Shown here in pieces: positions 1-11,430 of a DNA stretch of 64,000 nt. The translations under genes and the position numbers were made by a program. This stretch comes from Ophthalmolycus amberensis. Lineage: Eukaryota; Chordata; Actinopteri; Perciformes; Zoarcidae. The notes under the pieces were generated by a model, which saw only the letters and a list, made by a program, of their open reading frames with translations, had not been told where the DNA came from and ran no database searches. Each line of letters starts with the position of its first letter. Position 1 is the first letter of the stretch. The DNA is taken from NCBI GenBank assembly GCA_024529925.1, contig JAFEUB010000817.1, positions 62,001 through 126,000 of the forward strand, read 5' to 3'.

Positions 1-1411
1 AGACTAGCTGGAAATTCTGGTTGTGACAAAATGTACCTTCCTTATTACTTAACAGCCACTGTTGATCGGCCTTTGACCAAGACAACAAGCTGCCAGTGTA
101 GATATTTGGAGATTGCTTACACCCTGCAGCTCCCAGGTGTTCATTTGATACTTGATATGAATGTGGAGGTGGGCATTGATTAATTAGCAAAAGCCTTTTT
201 TGTAATAATCCGGAGATCTAAAAATGTATCCAGCATGGTAACTACAGTGGCTGAAGATGTGGGCAGCATAAAGATATGGTATGTCCCAGTTATACAGAAA
301 TGTCAAGAGTGAATCAGATTACAGATCATTGAAGAAGAATTTTGAGATGCACTGCGATTGGATCCCATGTTCGTTTTCTTTATTTCTTTTCAGTTCAGTA
401 CCTCTTTTTCTAAGCAGGAAGCCAAACTTGTAGCCAGTTTAGACAGTTTCCTCATCCTCTGAAAGGGCAAGTTTAATTTAGTTGATGCAAAGCATTTAAG
501 ATGAGTGAATTCCTCATATCTTTGTCAGAGCTGTTGTCTCTGAAGTGTCCGAGACTTTACCGGTCCACACAATGAGATGACTGCCAGTTTAATGCAGTCA
601 TTTAGAAAACAATATTTAAAACTTGTTCTTCTGTCCAATCTAAAATATGTCACTAATGAAATATTTCTCTATAAAATGACTAATGGCCACTTAAGGATAT
701 TTATTGATCAATTTCACTTTGATTCACTTTGGATCAAGGTCATTTTGTTCATGCCTTAGACTCTACTCTGGCCCATTTTATGGCCTGGGCCACTCCCTTT
801 CTTGCTGCCTTCGGCTCCCACCCTGTTTGTAAGGCTAAGGCACCGTTAAAGTGAAATACTGGGACACTCAAACTTATAATTGAACAGAATGACACCTATT
901 CTGTGACTGAAGCGCACAAGGTTCTGTCTGTTTAAGGCAAAAAGCTTAAATTTCACAAGTTCTTAAAGACTTTTTGCTTGCTGTAAATTGAACTTTGATG
1001 CGTTGAATGATCAGGTTCAGAGAGCCTCATAGATATCTGGTCAAATAGTATATTTTATTACAAACCTGTGAGCTTTTCTTGCACTATAAATACAACCTCT
1101 ATTTTACGTGTGGATTGTTCATCTCTTTTCTGTGTTGTCATGTTACAGTTGTTTTGAACCTATGCTATCCTATCTCTTTACTCTCCTTCAATATCGTGTG
1201 TTAAATCTCATCTCTAGAACTTTCTTTCTTTGTCAAAGGTGTTTTTGAGTGGCAGCCTATTCTTCAACAATTGATACATTCTTAAATGCAGCATAGGATA
1301 CTAGTCTAAGAAGTAAAGTTCTTAAGCCTAATACCATGTGTATTCAAAGGCAACTTTACTTAGGTTTTGGTCCCTAATGTTGATTGTAGCTGATGATTTA
1401 TTCCTCCACAG
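1..1411 (+). other. atg4c: atg4c upstream intron (3' part)
   Basis: No conserved atg4 exon is found here. In particular there is no match to the Cys-containing GWGC motif exon expected 5' of DWTW. The sequence is unique and AT-rich, with no recognisable mobile element, and ends in the acceptor at 1410-1411. Confidence 0.8.
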
Positions 1412-1751
1412 ACTGGACCTGGTCGGAGGCGATGTCGCTCCAGCCTTTAGACACAGAGACGTGGACTACCACTGCAGCCAAGCGTCTGGTGGCCTCTCTG
1501 GAGGCCTCTCTGCAAAGTTCCCCCAGGCCCTCCGATGAAGGATCACCACCCACGCACCAAGCCCAGGCCCGGGGATCCGCAGAGGAGGCAGAGGCACATT
1601 TGAAAGGGATGTACCACCGCACTCTGGTGTCCTGGTTTGGGGACAGCCCCTCGGCTCTGTTAGGCCTCCACAGGCTGGTTCGCATGGGCCTGACGATGGG
1701 GAAACAGGCGGGGGACTGGTATGGGCCTGCTGTGGTGGCACACATCCTCAA
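1412..1751 (+). CDS. atg4c: atg4c coding exon (first in window)
   Basis: The acceptor is CCACAG ending at 1411 and the donor GTAAGT starts at 1752. The exon enters in phase 1 (the G of a GAC codon comes from the previous exon) and leaves in phase 2 (AA|G, Lys). It encodes about 113 residues: DWTWSEA, then a variable Ser/Gln/Glu-rich linker, then [16 protein letters not shown] and [13 protein letters not shown], part of the C54 protease fold. Confidence 0.95.
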
Positions 1752-2459
1752 GTAAGTCTCAAAACGTGGATTTCAGAGTAACTGCTATTTTAAACATTGC
1801 ATTTCACATGAACCCCACTTTTGCCTTTCACATAATGATTTATTGCTGCACAGCATTAACAATCATGTTTGTTGATCGATTAATTAATACACCAATTTTT
1901 TTTGGGGGGGGGCAATTATGTTCATGTTATCTATAATTTAGTATATAAACTTTCATTAAAATAGTACTGGTAGTAAAAGTGTTGCATTTTAAAGAGGTAT
2001 AAAATGAAGCAAGCAAACATATATATTGGAGAAGCTGTGTCTTATTTTTACTCGATAAATTACTTAAGTAATCAGTGCAACACAATTATCATCATTCATT
2101 TTCTGTCAATTGACGAATAGTTTCAGCACTATTAATGTTAATGTCCTTTTATTTCAGCCATTGATAAGAAGTATTTTAGTCAAGATAAGGATACAAAACA
2201 TTGGATTAAATAAAAGCTAAATGCTGAAGTCTTCTTTGACGTGCTTGAGGTGTAAAACAAATCTGTATGTACGGATATTACGAAGAGCCAGCAGGATTTT
2301 TACAAACCCTTGTGGAACTGTCCATGTGTGAACTGGCTATTGTATAATTATTACAATTAAGTTGATGGTAATATACAGTATATACTCCTGACGTTAACTT
2401 AGCATAAGCTCTGCATGTAGACATTTACACCCCCTCACTCTCTCTGCCTCCTCTCTCTC

Positions 2460-2506
<47 letters not shown>

Positions 2507-5500
2507 CCTCTCTCTCTCTCTCTCTCTCCCCCCTCTCTGTCTCTCTCTTAGGCAGGCTGTCGAGGAGGCGATGGACCCCGGCTTGGCGGGTATAACCGCT
2601 TATGTCTCCCAGGACTGCACAGGTATGAAAGATGAGCCTGCTGCTGATACAAACAGGATACTGGGCACAACGCCCAAACTGACCCTTCTTTTTCCATCTC
2701 TCTCTCTGCCGCTGGGAGACTACGGAGTAGCTTAGAAAGGGTGACAGGAGACTCACTGTGTCTATTACCCAGCAAATACATCAACTCCAAATCTATAACG
2801 TCCCACTCCAACCTCTTCTTAACCCCAATAACTTGTTTTTTTGATTCATGTTTGTCTTCTCAATAGCCAGAGCAGAAGAAAGCTGGCATGAGAGCGAGTG
2901 TTCTTGCCGTGTTATGAGTCTGATATTAGAGAGTCGCAGAGAGGAACTGGGAATTCAACTTGTGCGCTTTCGACCTCAAGACCGTCTGTGCAAAATGGAG
3001 TTAATCAAATGTCAGTCAAAATAACAGTAAACAATTTAGAAAATTTGTTAATATTTGATGTCATTCATCAAGCAAATATGCTAAACATGCACTATTTGCT
3101 GTTTCTCAAAGTGGAAGAATTTGCTGCTTTTATCTGTGTTGTATCAGTATGAAGTGAATCTATTTGGGTTTTGGATGTTTGGTCGGACAACGCAGGGACT
3201 TTGGAGACGTTATCTCATTTTACAAAAGGTTTTGAGATACGGTGTTTGCTGTTCATTCAGACATTTAAAGACAAACTGTGAAATATTTCAAGATGATGAA
3301 GTGACATTTATGAATCGCACTTTTACTGGAAATATGCATATATTTTGGAAATATTGTAGACAATTATGAGAAATAAGAACTGTCTATCTCATACAAAAAA
3401 AACCCCATAATCATCTGTTCATTAACCATTCATTCTAATGACGTTGACAGAATTGCAGATAGATTGACTGACGGGGCAGATATGGAAACAGACAAATGAC
3501 TTTTGTGTTATTGATCCTCCGTAGTGTACAGTGCTGATGTCATCGATAGCCACAGGGCACCAAGAGCAGGGCCGGCCTCAGCTGAGAGATCCGATGCCCC
3601 TCCCTCCCCACAGAGCGACCAACCCGTGTCCGCCTCCGCCCTGTCAGACAGCCGCGCTGTCATCGTCCTCATCCCGGTGCGGCTGGGGGGGGAGAAGACA
3701 AACCCTGACTATTTTAACTTTGTAAAGGTGAGGGATACATGTAGGTCAGGGTGGTTTGTTGAACTATTTTGGCGTTTGATCACATGTACACTCACAGGGC
3801 TTAAGTAAGTAAGAGTAATTATTCTGTGAATAGGTTACTTATGGGGGTTGATGAGTTTAAAATGTCTGGTTTACTCTCATTGAAATACAGTATGTGGGGA
3901 AACAAAATCAAAGTATTTAGGCTCCCAGTCAGATGTACTTTGTATTTCTCTGTCCCTGTCTCTGCATTTAGAGAATACTGAGTCTGGAGTACTGCATAGG
4001 CATCATCGGAGGGAAGCCCAAACAGGCCTGCTACTTTGTAGGATTTCAAGGTTAGTCTTAGCTTAAATGCAAAACAGAGAAAGACACACAGAGAGAGGTT
4101 GGGGTGAATAACAGATTATTTTGCATAACATACCCTTCCTATGTGGAGAGACAAAGTAAGTTAATGTATTCCTGTTTGCGTGAGGAAAACGGAGAGGAGT
4201 GGAGATGGAAGCAAGTGAAGCAGGGCTTACTTTATTCTCTCTGACCCATCAAAGCCTCTCCCATTCATCACGAGTAAACCTCCCAAGTTGTGAGCTGTAA
4301 TTGATTTCCATAGGAGGCATGCATTAAATTTCCTGCGGGGCCCCAAAGTGAGCCACTCTTCATCACCTTCAGGAGCCAGGAGGAACCTTCAGTTGTACAT
4401 CTTGGCAGTCAATATTTACGCATTTACATTTTACCAATTTGAAATACAGTGGTGGATGATGTCTAAATGACAAGCGATACATTCTCCCTGCCAAGGCGCG
4501 GTACAGCGCAGCATTTATCATATGCAAATGGTCGAACATAATTGCGTGTTTGTAAAAGTAATTCCCCCCCCCCCCACCACAAAAATTAAATGACAGCCTC
4601 TTTTTTTTTTGTGGGTGTAAAGAATGTGCTTGTACAAACGCATGTGATTATGCAGAGTTTAATCCACCGTGGTGGATATGAAAAAGCAACAACCTTCTGG
4701 GAGGCATATTTGACGCACACAAGCCTAACAGTAGGCCAAGCGGGTGACTTTGAGCTACTCTGCATAGAAATTGGAGAGAAGCGCGTTTTTGTATTAATCC
4801 GATGTTTTTGAATAACTTGTCTTTTGTTTTGTCCTTGCAGATGACAGCTTGATTTACATGGACCCTCATTACTGTCAGTCTTTTGTGGATGTCAGCACCA
4901 GCGATTTCCCTCTCCAGGTAATGTGAAATTACACAGACGAGCTGACTGCGGCCCCAGTAATGTGAATTTAATAGTTTCTGTTAGTACTTAAGGGTATGAA
5001 TCTTAAAGCAGCCCATGGCCCAATTACCGAGTCCCTATCTGCTGATTTATTTGCTGCTCAGATGTGTGAAGCTGCCACTTAAGAGAAATACGGCAAATAC
5101 GGGATCAGGTATTTGTGGGCCTGAATATTTCAGGACCCATACATACAAATCAGCACACGGTGCTGTATAGTAACTTTGTTTTATGCTTTTGCATGCGGTG
5201 GTATACAATGTGACAACACACCAGAGTTGTAAATTGATGGATGCTGTGACAGCAGATAAATAGGATTTCATTCATCAAATGATGCAGAATACATCTCATT
5301 CGCTGTTGTCGCTGTCATGAAGTGTATGCAATGCCCTGCAGTTGTAACACATTATCTAGCCCTTCAGCTTGATGAATATTTTCTCATGTATTTTGTCTCT
5401 TTTTGTCTAGTCGTATCATTGCCCCTCACCAAAGAAGATGCCTTTCAGCAGGATGGACCCAAGCTGCACCATAGGTTTCTACTCTAGAGATGCTCAAGAC

Positions 5501-6092
5501 TATGAGAGAATCAGCCAGGAGCTGTCTAAGGTGGGGAGTAGTGCTGCCTTAACACAGGACTCCTTCAAATTACTTCACAGCGCCAACATTTCACAATAAT
5601 GATTATTATCACCATGCTATATTAATTCTGTTTTGTGCCCTGCAAATGTGTGATCAGTGTGGTAAATATTGACCAGTAGGTGGCACCATTTAGCCATGAA
5701 TCTTTTCTTACTTTGCTTCTCCGACCAGTCAACATGTTGGGGAGATGTTGTAAACCGGCCTCTAAAGAAATTATGCGACAATGAATATACTGTAATTTCT
5801 GAGAGGGAATAATTAAGGTGCAATAAGATACCACTCGTTAGGTTAAGTGATGAAATTGAAAGCAAACTGTTATGAAGTGTACAGGATGGTGCAAGGCTAG
5901 CGCTCCTCTGAAACACTGTTGTTGTTCCAGGTGCTGCAGCCAAGGGAGAAATACCCCGCGTTCACTTTTATGCAAGGTCATGGCAGAGATTACAACCTGT
6001 CTGCAGGCCTGACCTCGGAGAAGAGAGAATGGCCCTTCATCCGTGACCCGCGGAGGACGGTCACCACTACCGGGGACTTTGTGCTGCTTTGA
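1412..6092 (+). CDS. atg4c: Cysteine protease ATG4C, 3' part of the gene (seven exons, 350 codons)
   Basis: ATG4 proteases cleave the C-terminus of ATG8/LC3/GABARAP proteins and remove them from lipid during autophagy in the cytosol. The spliced frame joins 1412-1751, 2552-2622, 3525-3727, 3972-4050, 4841-4917, 5411-5530 and 5931-6092. All introns are GT-AG and the phases fit. Family motifs appear in order: [78 protein letters not shown], and a C-terminal FVLL. The catalytic Asp and His are the D and H of MDPHYC (codons 4861-4863 and 4867-4869). The catalytic-Cys exon is upstream of the window. ATG4C is preferred to ATG4D because of VYSADVID, the [15 protein letters not shown] stretch and the FVLL end. 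Relative to human ATG4C as I recall it, exon 3525-3727 carries about 20 extra Ser/Pro/Ala-rich residues and the tail is rewritten. Confidence 0.95.
2438..2550 (+). repeat. (CT)n microsatellite forming the 3' splice-site pyrimidine tract
   Basis: About 113 bases of nearly pure CT dinucleotide, broken by a few CTGCCTCC units, run straight into the AG at 2550-2551 of the atg4c exon at 2552. Confidence 0.95.
2552..2622 (+). CDS. atg4c: atg4c coding exon
   Basis: It encodes [23 protein letters not shown] in a 71-base exon. The acceptor AG (2550-2551) follows about 110 bases of CT-rich repeat. The donor is GTATGA at 2623. The phases join the flanking exons correctly. Confidence 0.93.
3525..3727 (+). 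CDS. atg4c: atg4c coding exon with extended Ser/Pro linker
   Basis: The exon opens with VYSADVID and closes with [19 protein letters not shown] then FNFVK. Between them is a Ser/Pro/Ala/Arg-rich stretch about 20 residues longer than the corresponding part of human ATG4C as I recall it. The acceptor is CCGTAG (ending 3524) and the donor GTGAGG (3728). Confidence 0.94.
3972..4050 (+). CDS. atg4c: atg4c coding exon
   Basis: It encodes [18 protein letters not shown] then ACYFVGFQ, a highly conserved ATG4 core segment. The acceptor TTTAG ends at 3971 and the donor GTTAGT begins at 4051. The preceding intron is only 244 bases. Confidence 0.95.
4841..4917 (+). CDS. atg4c: atg4c coding exon with catalytic Asp and His
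   Basis: It encodes [18 protein letters not shown] then TSDFPLQ. The MDPH motif supplies the Asp and His of the Cys-His-Asp triad, and both are intact. The acceptor is TTGCAG (ending 4840) and the donor GTAATG. Confidence 0.95.
5411..5530 (+). CDS. atg4c: atg4c coding exon
   Basis: This 40-codon, phase-0 exon encodes [20 protein letters not shown] then [20 protein letters not shown]. It holds the [10 protein letters not shown] family signature. The acceptor is GTCTAG and the donor GTGGGG. Confidence 0.95.
5931..6092 (+). CDS. atg4c: atg4c terminal coding exon and stop
   Basis: It encodes [13 protein letters not shown], then a divergent tail, and ends GDFVLL followed by TGA at 6090-6092. FVLL fits the aromatic-x-x-aliphatic pattern of an LC3-interacting region at the extreme C-terminus, as in other ATG4 paralogues. 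The acidic/Lys-rich stretch of the human tail is replaced by an Arg/Thr-rich one. Confidence 0.93.
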   Translation: MLQPREKYPAFTFMQGHGRDYNLSAGLTSEKREWPFIRDPRRTVTTTGDFVLL

Positions 6093-7525
6093 CGGCGCCG
6101 TTTAAAAGACTACAGACGGGGAACTTCTTCTTTTAATCAATCGAACTGCTGATATGCAAAGCCTCATGTCTGAGCCTGTTGTGACAATGAAGGTTATGGA
6201 ACTTTTTAAAACCACTAACTTCGTGAGCACATCCTGAAAACTTATTATAGTATTTATAAATTTTTGTGCTTGGAAATGTGAGCTTGCTGAACATTTGGTC
6301 AGGAAGCTTTTGGTGCTCTGCTTAATTTAGTGACTTCAAATGTTTTATATAGTCCTCTGAAGAAGAGGAATACTATTCATTTTGCACCATTTATTTGTTA
6401 TATGGACTTAAAGGCAAACTGTTGAAAGCGACTATATCGACACGGCCAATTTTGAGAGATTTGGTGTCGGAAGTCTCAAAGGGATTTGATTGTAAGGTCC
6501 AGTTCAGCACGACACCACAACGACGTAACAGTGTCGTATGGCGTTGGTCCATTTGAAAATCCTTTCACAGGGCTACATCTACAGTATTTCGACAAACGTC
6601 TCTTAACTGTGGTTAGCACTGTATTGCAAAAGCCTCAAATAATATGGGCTGAGGGCTCTCTGATGATGGAGCAAAGTAACTTTCCCAAACTTCTGTGCCA
6701 AAAAACCCGAACAAGATGAATTCTTCACCCGACACGTCACCAGCAGTAGCATGTGGGACACATGCTTTAAAGGACACTTTCTTCATAATTGTGCCAACAC
6801 ATCTTTGTATTTACGCTAGAGCTGATTTCAGAGCAATAGCATGTGATGGTATAATTGTTTGCTTGTCTTGTGTTTTAGAGTGGTATTCATTTCTGATTTA
6901 TGCAGTTCGTTAAACAGATATCCTCATTTACCATATCTCATTAAGTGCTATCTGTTAAGAATTACCCTTTACAATAGAATCTTTAAGATGTCAAAGTATT
7001 TAACATATTCTACTAACACACACTGAAGTCCAAGCATAAAAAAAACATTGAGGGAATCAGAAAAAATATAGTTCAATTTATCACCGCAAAAAGAAATCCG
7101 AGAGACCTACTAGATCTACTTTACAAATCAATATTGTGTGCAATTTACAATTTCGACCAATTATTTCAAAGGATTTTTTATCTCTTCAAACCATCCCTTT
7201 TGTATTGCAATAAGTATTACAAAAATAGATTTTCTAAAATGTAATGTTATGTTTGTTAATGTTTCTTTTCCTCATTTCCAGTCTCCAGCAGTGAGTGACT
7301 AAATGATCTTTACAGTATCTACACCTTAATACACTTGAAATGAAGAACTACACGAACACATGCACTTAGATTTTTCATTTCAAAAAGACTGAAGTATTCT
7401 GACTGATGTATATTTTTCATGTGCTTCCCTGCATTACATGGTGCATGTCTTTTTGAATAAATTAACTGTATAATATGTTTAATAACATGTCAAAAAGTTT
7501 AATAAAGTGAAAAATATTTGACTTT
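6093..7525 (+). other. atg4c: atg4c 3' untranslated region (estimated end)
   Basis: The stretch after the stop is AT-rich with no long frame. Two canonical poly(A) signals occur at its end, AATAAA at 7456-7461 and 7501-7506. The estimated cleavage point near 7525 assumes the usual 15-25 bases after the second signal. The UTR would be about 1.4 kb. Confidence 0.65.
7501..7506 (+). terminator. atg4c: Likely atg4c poly(A) signal
   Basis: A canonical AATAAA lies about 1.4 kb after the stop, with another at 7456-7461. T/GT-rich sequence follows at 7519-7550. No stronger signal is seen earlier in the 3' flank. Confidence 0.6.
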
Positions 7526-9180
7526 CTTAATCCGTTTGCTTCTTTTGGGTCCACTTGAAGCATTTGAAGTGACAAAAAAAAGTGTTTGCTTCATTTTCAG
7601 TGCTCGATGCAAACCTCAGTGGTGTGTTGAAATGCATTCAATCCCTTTCTCTCCCGGTCAAATGTAATAGATTAAAACTAATCGTACGTGCTAACCATCT
7701 CTACAGCCCATTAACCAGGGACCGGAAAAAATGTGACCCAGTGACACTGGCAGCAATTGTGTTCCTCTGCAGAGGAATAGAAAATATCCTTGTGTGCAAA
7801 GCTCTGTTACCATGGATAATCTGTGTGTTTCCCCCTTAGTTTGAGCTATGCCGGACTGTTTTTCTGTACAATACAAATTCTTGTATTATGATGAGCCTTG
7901 CTTTTTAAAAGGAAGGAACTGTCCCTTGTATGAGAGAGCCGGGGCAAGGGTGAGGATGGATGGACAGAAACGAAGAAGAATCCCCTCGTCTGTTTTCTTC
8001 TCTACCATGGAGAAGCAATGGCAAAACACATAAAGGCATCATTTAGATCCCCCGTCTGATCTGTGTGTTCGCCCATTTCGGTTTTTTTCTTCTTTTTATG
8101 GACGGCCGACCGGCTGTGTGGACAGAGCGGGAACATCAAGTATGCAGAAGCAAAAGGACCAGCGACATTCTCCAACTTTGGAAGATGGAAGGGCTGAACG
8201 GACAGGAGGGAAGCGTAGGGAGGGGGTGAGACATTTGGGGATTTTTGTCTGAAACATGAAAGAGCATTTGTGCTGGGGGGCACACAGCGCTCTGAGGGTT
8301 GTCTGTGTTCGCCATGTATTTACAGGGGATGTATGAATATTTGATTAATGAGTCACAGGCTCGAGGGAAATGCAATAAGCGAGTGGTGGCTTTACAAAGC
8401 GAGCCGATCACACACATACACAGACACTATGCTCTCCCCGTTTAGCGCAGCTGCCTAAAGTGTCATTGACATTGCAGATTCCTGAAAATCTAATCTGCAG
8501 CCGGGCAAATTCCTCACAAAGAGGGAGTCCATGAGAGTCATTCCTCTGTTCCACAGATGGATGGATGGATGGATGGATGACGGGGGGGGGGGGATGCGCG
8601 TAAAGACCCAGAGACGCCCAATAAAGATTTTATTTTGGTGTCATCTGCAAGAGGAAATGGCTTGTGGCATGCAGCCCTTAGAGGGATCAACAGGGAAGGG
8701 GCCTTCTCATATCTTAAGATCATACCTGTATTAGGGATAAACCCCTGATTAGGTTTAGTCCTACAGGCTTCACTGGGACAAGGAGACCTTTGGGACTTTA
8801 CCCACAAACCAAAGATGTGATCTGAGAGCAGCTGGGTGAATCTTGATACCATGATAAGCTGTTAAAGGTTGAGTTTGTAGATGCTATCTTCAAATTGACA
8901 CAGAAAATGGGAGAGGAAAGATGAAAGGACACTGACACCTTTACGCATTTGTCAACAACTTAAGACAAATCTGTGAAAAAATGTCTTTAAAATGAAGGTT
9001 TTGGACATAACTGGAAAAAGAAGGATGCAGATCTCTCAATATCAGTGCATGTAATACAAGATTAATCATAAATATTTTGCTGTGAAATAAATGGTACCGT
9101 TTTAACATAATGCAAGAAGGTGCTTTTTAATGTGTTACCTCCCTTACAGGCCTATGGGAAATACACATATTCTCAGTACT
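7526..9180. other. Non-coding interval after atg4c
   Basis: No gene is seen. It holds a (ATGG)n run at about 8557-8580 followed by a 12-base G run (8582-8593). The rest is unique sequence without exon-like frames. Confidence 0.6.
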
Positions 9181-9281
9181 GAGTGGGGTGTGTTACGCTT
9201 TCTCCGTCTCATGCTAACAGTGTCAACACATTAAATGGTTTTCTTTTCTGCGACAATGTAGTCAAAACTGTCTCTTTCAGG

Positions 9282-9413
9282 TGTATTGAAGAAGGCGTCT
9301 GTGATACACCAGAAAGCGTCGATTCTATTCCCTCTAACCCCGTGGTTCTTGGGATCTCCTCCAGCCAAGATCAGACCATGATGGATGACACTGAGAACAT
9401 CCAGAAGAATTAG
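9282..9413 (+). CDS. Weak candidate terminal exon, unidentified
   Basis: A good acceptor (TCTCTTTCAG, ending about 9281) precedes an open frame of about 44 codons. The frame includes CIEEGVCDTPESVDSIPSNP and is followed by VVLGISSSQDQTMMDDTENI and QKN, ending in TAG at 9411-9413. The Ser/Asp/Glu composition looks protein-like, but I recognise no family. No upstream partner exon was found, and the segment could be a chance open frame or part of a non-coding RNA. Confidence 0.2.
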   Translation, partial: CIEEGVCDTPESVDSIPSNPVVLGISSSQDQTMMDDTENIQKN

Positions 9414-9660
9414 ATTTAACAAAAAGGGAACGACACGGGTTGAAATGTAATATGCACAGTCTGTGTATGTATGTGTATGAGAGTGTGAATGTGTGTGTGT
9501 GTGTGGATGTGAAGAAGCTCAAAAGTAATGTGTACAGTCTTTTCCATTCATGAGTAGTGTGTAAATTTATATGGATGAGTGTGTCGTTTACATATGTACG
9601 TCTTGTGTGTAAGTCATTCTAAATCTTAGGTGTCACACTCCCTTCCTGTCTTCACACCAG

Positions 9661-9732
9661 GTGCAGGGGTGCTAGATTTATACCCAGTAGCCCTTGCCCA
9701 CCCTTGTGGAATGCCATGCATCTTCAAACAGG
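9661..9732 (+). other. Weak exon-like segment
   Basis: A segment bounded by CACACCAG and AACAG|GTACTT is open in one frame. It lies 250 bases after the candidate exon at 9282. Splice signals are modest and no protein family is recognised, so it could equally be chance. Confidence 0.12.
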
Positions 9733-10519
9733 TACTTCACTTTGAAATCTCATCTCGGCGTGATATCTCTAGGCGGCTAAATATATCCGGCTCCCGGATC
9801 CTGCAGCCGTTGGAGCGTAAATACCGCCTGCGCTGCATCAGACTGCATTCACAGTCTCAAGTCTGTCCACCTAACTGTCCACTTGTCTCCACCCGCGTCC
9901 TTCTACCAACTCATCCCCCATCTATCCTGTTCACAGGAGCTCCTGGAGAAGTGCTGAGGCATTGCATGCCTCACACATCTCTTCTGGGTTGAAGCCAGAC
10001 CGATGTCATGATGCTGTGATTAATCAGCACAACACAGGACAGGAGCTTTAAGGGTGGACCACCAAGTGAACATGACCCACAGCACATATAAGGTCAAAGG
10101 TTCTTCAACTTTATTCGCCCCCCCGGGAATCAAACGGGAGAAACATGTTTTATAAAACTGCTTTTCTTGTAACACTTTTAGGAATCACCAGTGCATTCTT
10201 CAAATAAACATGGCGGCAAAAACTATGACACCTTATAATGAACAATAGACTAGACTTAGCAACTATTCAATGGCTATTTACTTTTAGTGTATTCATATTT
10301 TGAGTTGATGGTTGGTTACATTCCTTTATTGTTTTGAAATATTATATATGTTTTTAATTATTCCAAATAAATTGTAATTCAAAGCTAACAAAATTAATTA
10401 ATTCAGTTAAAATAAAAAGTTTGTAGTGAAACACGGTCCTTTGTTTCAATTTGATTCGTTTATATGTTTATATGTGAAGCGTTCCTAATAGTGTAGTGTT
10501 AGTAAATTCAAACATTTTA

Positions 10520-10590
10520 CCCTGATTTAGAGGAGCTGTATCTAACATTCTGAACAATATCGCAGCAAGCAACTGTTTGCTATGTACAAA
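10520..10590. repeat. Left half of an older dispersed repeat, interrupted by the composite hAT unit
   Basis: From about 10520 this matches 31685-31760 with scattered differences (for example GCTGTAT, TAACATTC and TTTGCTA in the same order). The match breaks at 10590 and resumes at 15861 after the 5.27 kb insertion. Together the halves make one repeat copy. Confidence 0.75.
10583..10590. repeat. Outer 8-bp target site duplication, left (TGTACAAA)
   Basis: TGTACAAA immediately precedes the CAGGGGCGGACTGG terminus and is repeated exactly at 15861-15868, just after the far terminus. Eight bases is the usual hAT target duplication length. Confidence 0.85.
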
Positions 10591-11149
10591 CAGGGGCGGA
10601 CTGGGGGGAAAAAGTGGCCCGGGAGTTTACTGTCAGACCGGCCCACTCAATACACGGCGCGTTGCCCACTCAATGCATCGCACGTATCGACCAGTCAGTG
10701 GCCTACTTGGAAAAATACCCATACACTTAACATTATTTTGGATGATTACAAAGAAATTATATCATATGTTGTTTTTTTTACATCATTTGGATCCACCAAT
10801 TTGCCTGGATGGACACATTGAAAAAAATAATACTGGCTATTGTAACACTCCAAGGTAGGTATAGTTTGCTAGATGAATATGCTGAACTCTGGGCTAGTAT
10901 CAGATGGTTATACGCAGTGGCAGCTGGTGGAACATGTTCTCTGTAGGGCTGTGCCACATCCAATCAATTTCAGCAAACATCCCAGAATGATTTAATGCAA
11001 AACAATTAAGGTATCAAACATGTATTACTACTTTGCAGTTAAATATTTAACTTTTATTCCAACATGAAAAAAGCAGTAAATAACACTTTGACAAACATGT
11101 CAGGACATCTTATTTGTGTCACCCACACAGGGAATTCAGTATAATATAA

Positions 11150-11330
11150 TAATATATAAATCATATAATAATATGCTGTATAATATAATAATATATATAT
11201 CATATAATGATATATATATCACATAATAATATTCACTATAATATAAAACACACATACGCACAAAAAAAAATAATATATAATAATAATAATATAATATATA
11301 TATATATATATATAATGATGTATTTATAAC
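11150..11330. repeat. AT-rich microsatellite inside hAT copy 1
   Basis: The stretch consists of imperfect ATAATATATA units with a TATATATA run near 11297-11313. The corresponding block in copy 2 (15125-15320) is longer and carries A-runs. Confidence 0.9.
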
Positions 11331-11430
11331 TATATATCATGTCTCAGCAGGTGCTTCATGTCTCTCACTCCCTAACTGTCCGTGCTGGATCTGTCCCCGT
11401 TGTTTTAAAAAGCTAAATAAGTTATTAGCA

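Noticed and set aside
1338..1751. Additional frames over the first atg4c exon, both strands
   Set aside because: They are shadows of the real atg4c frame, which alone carries WFGDSP and GDWYGP.
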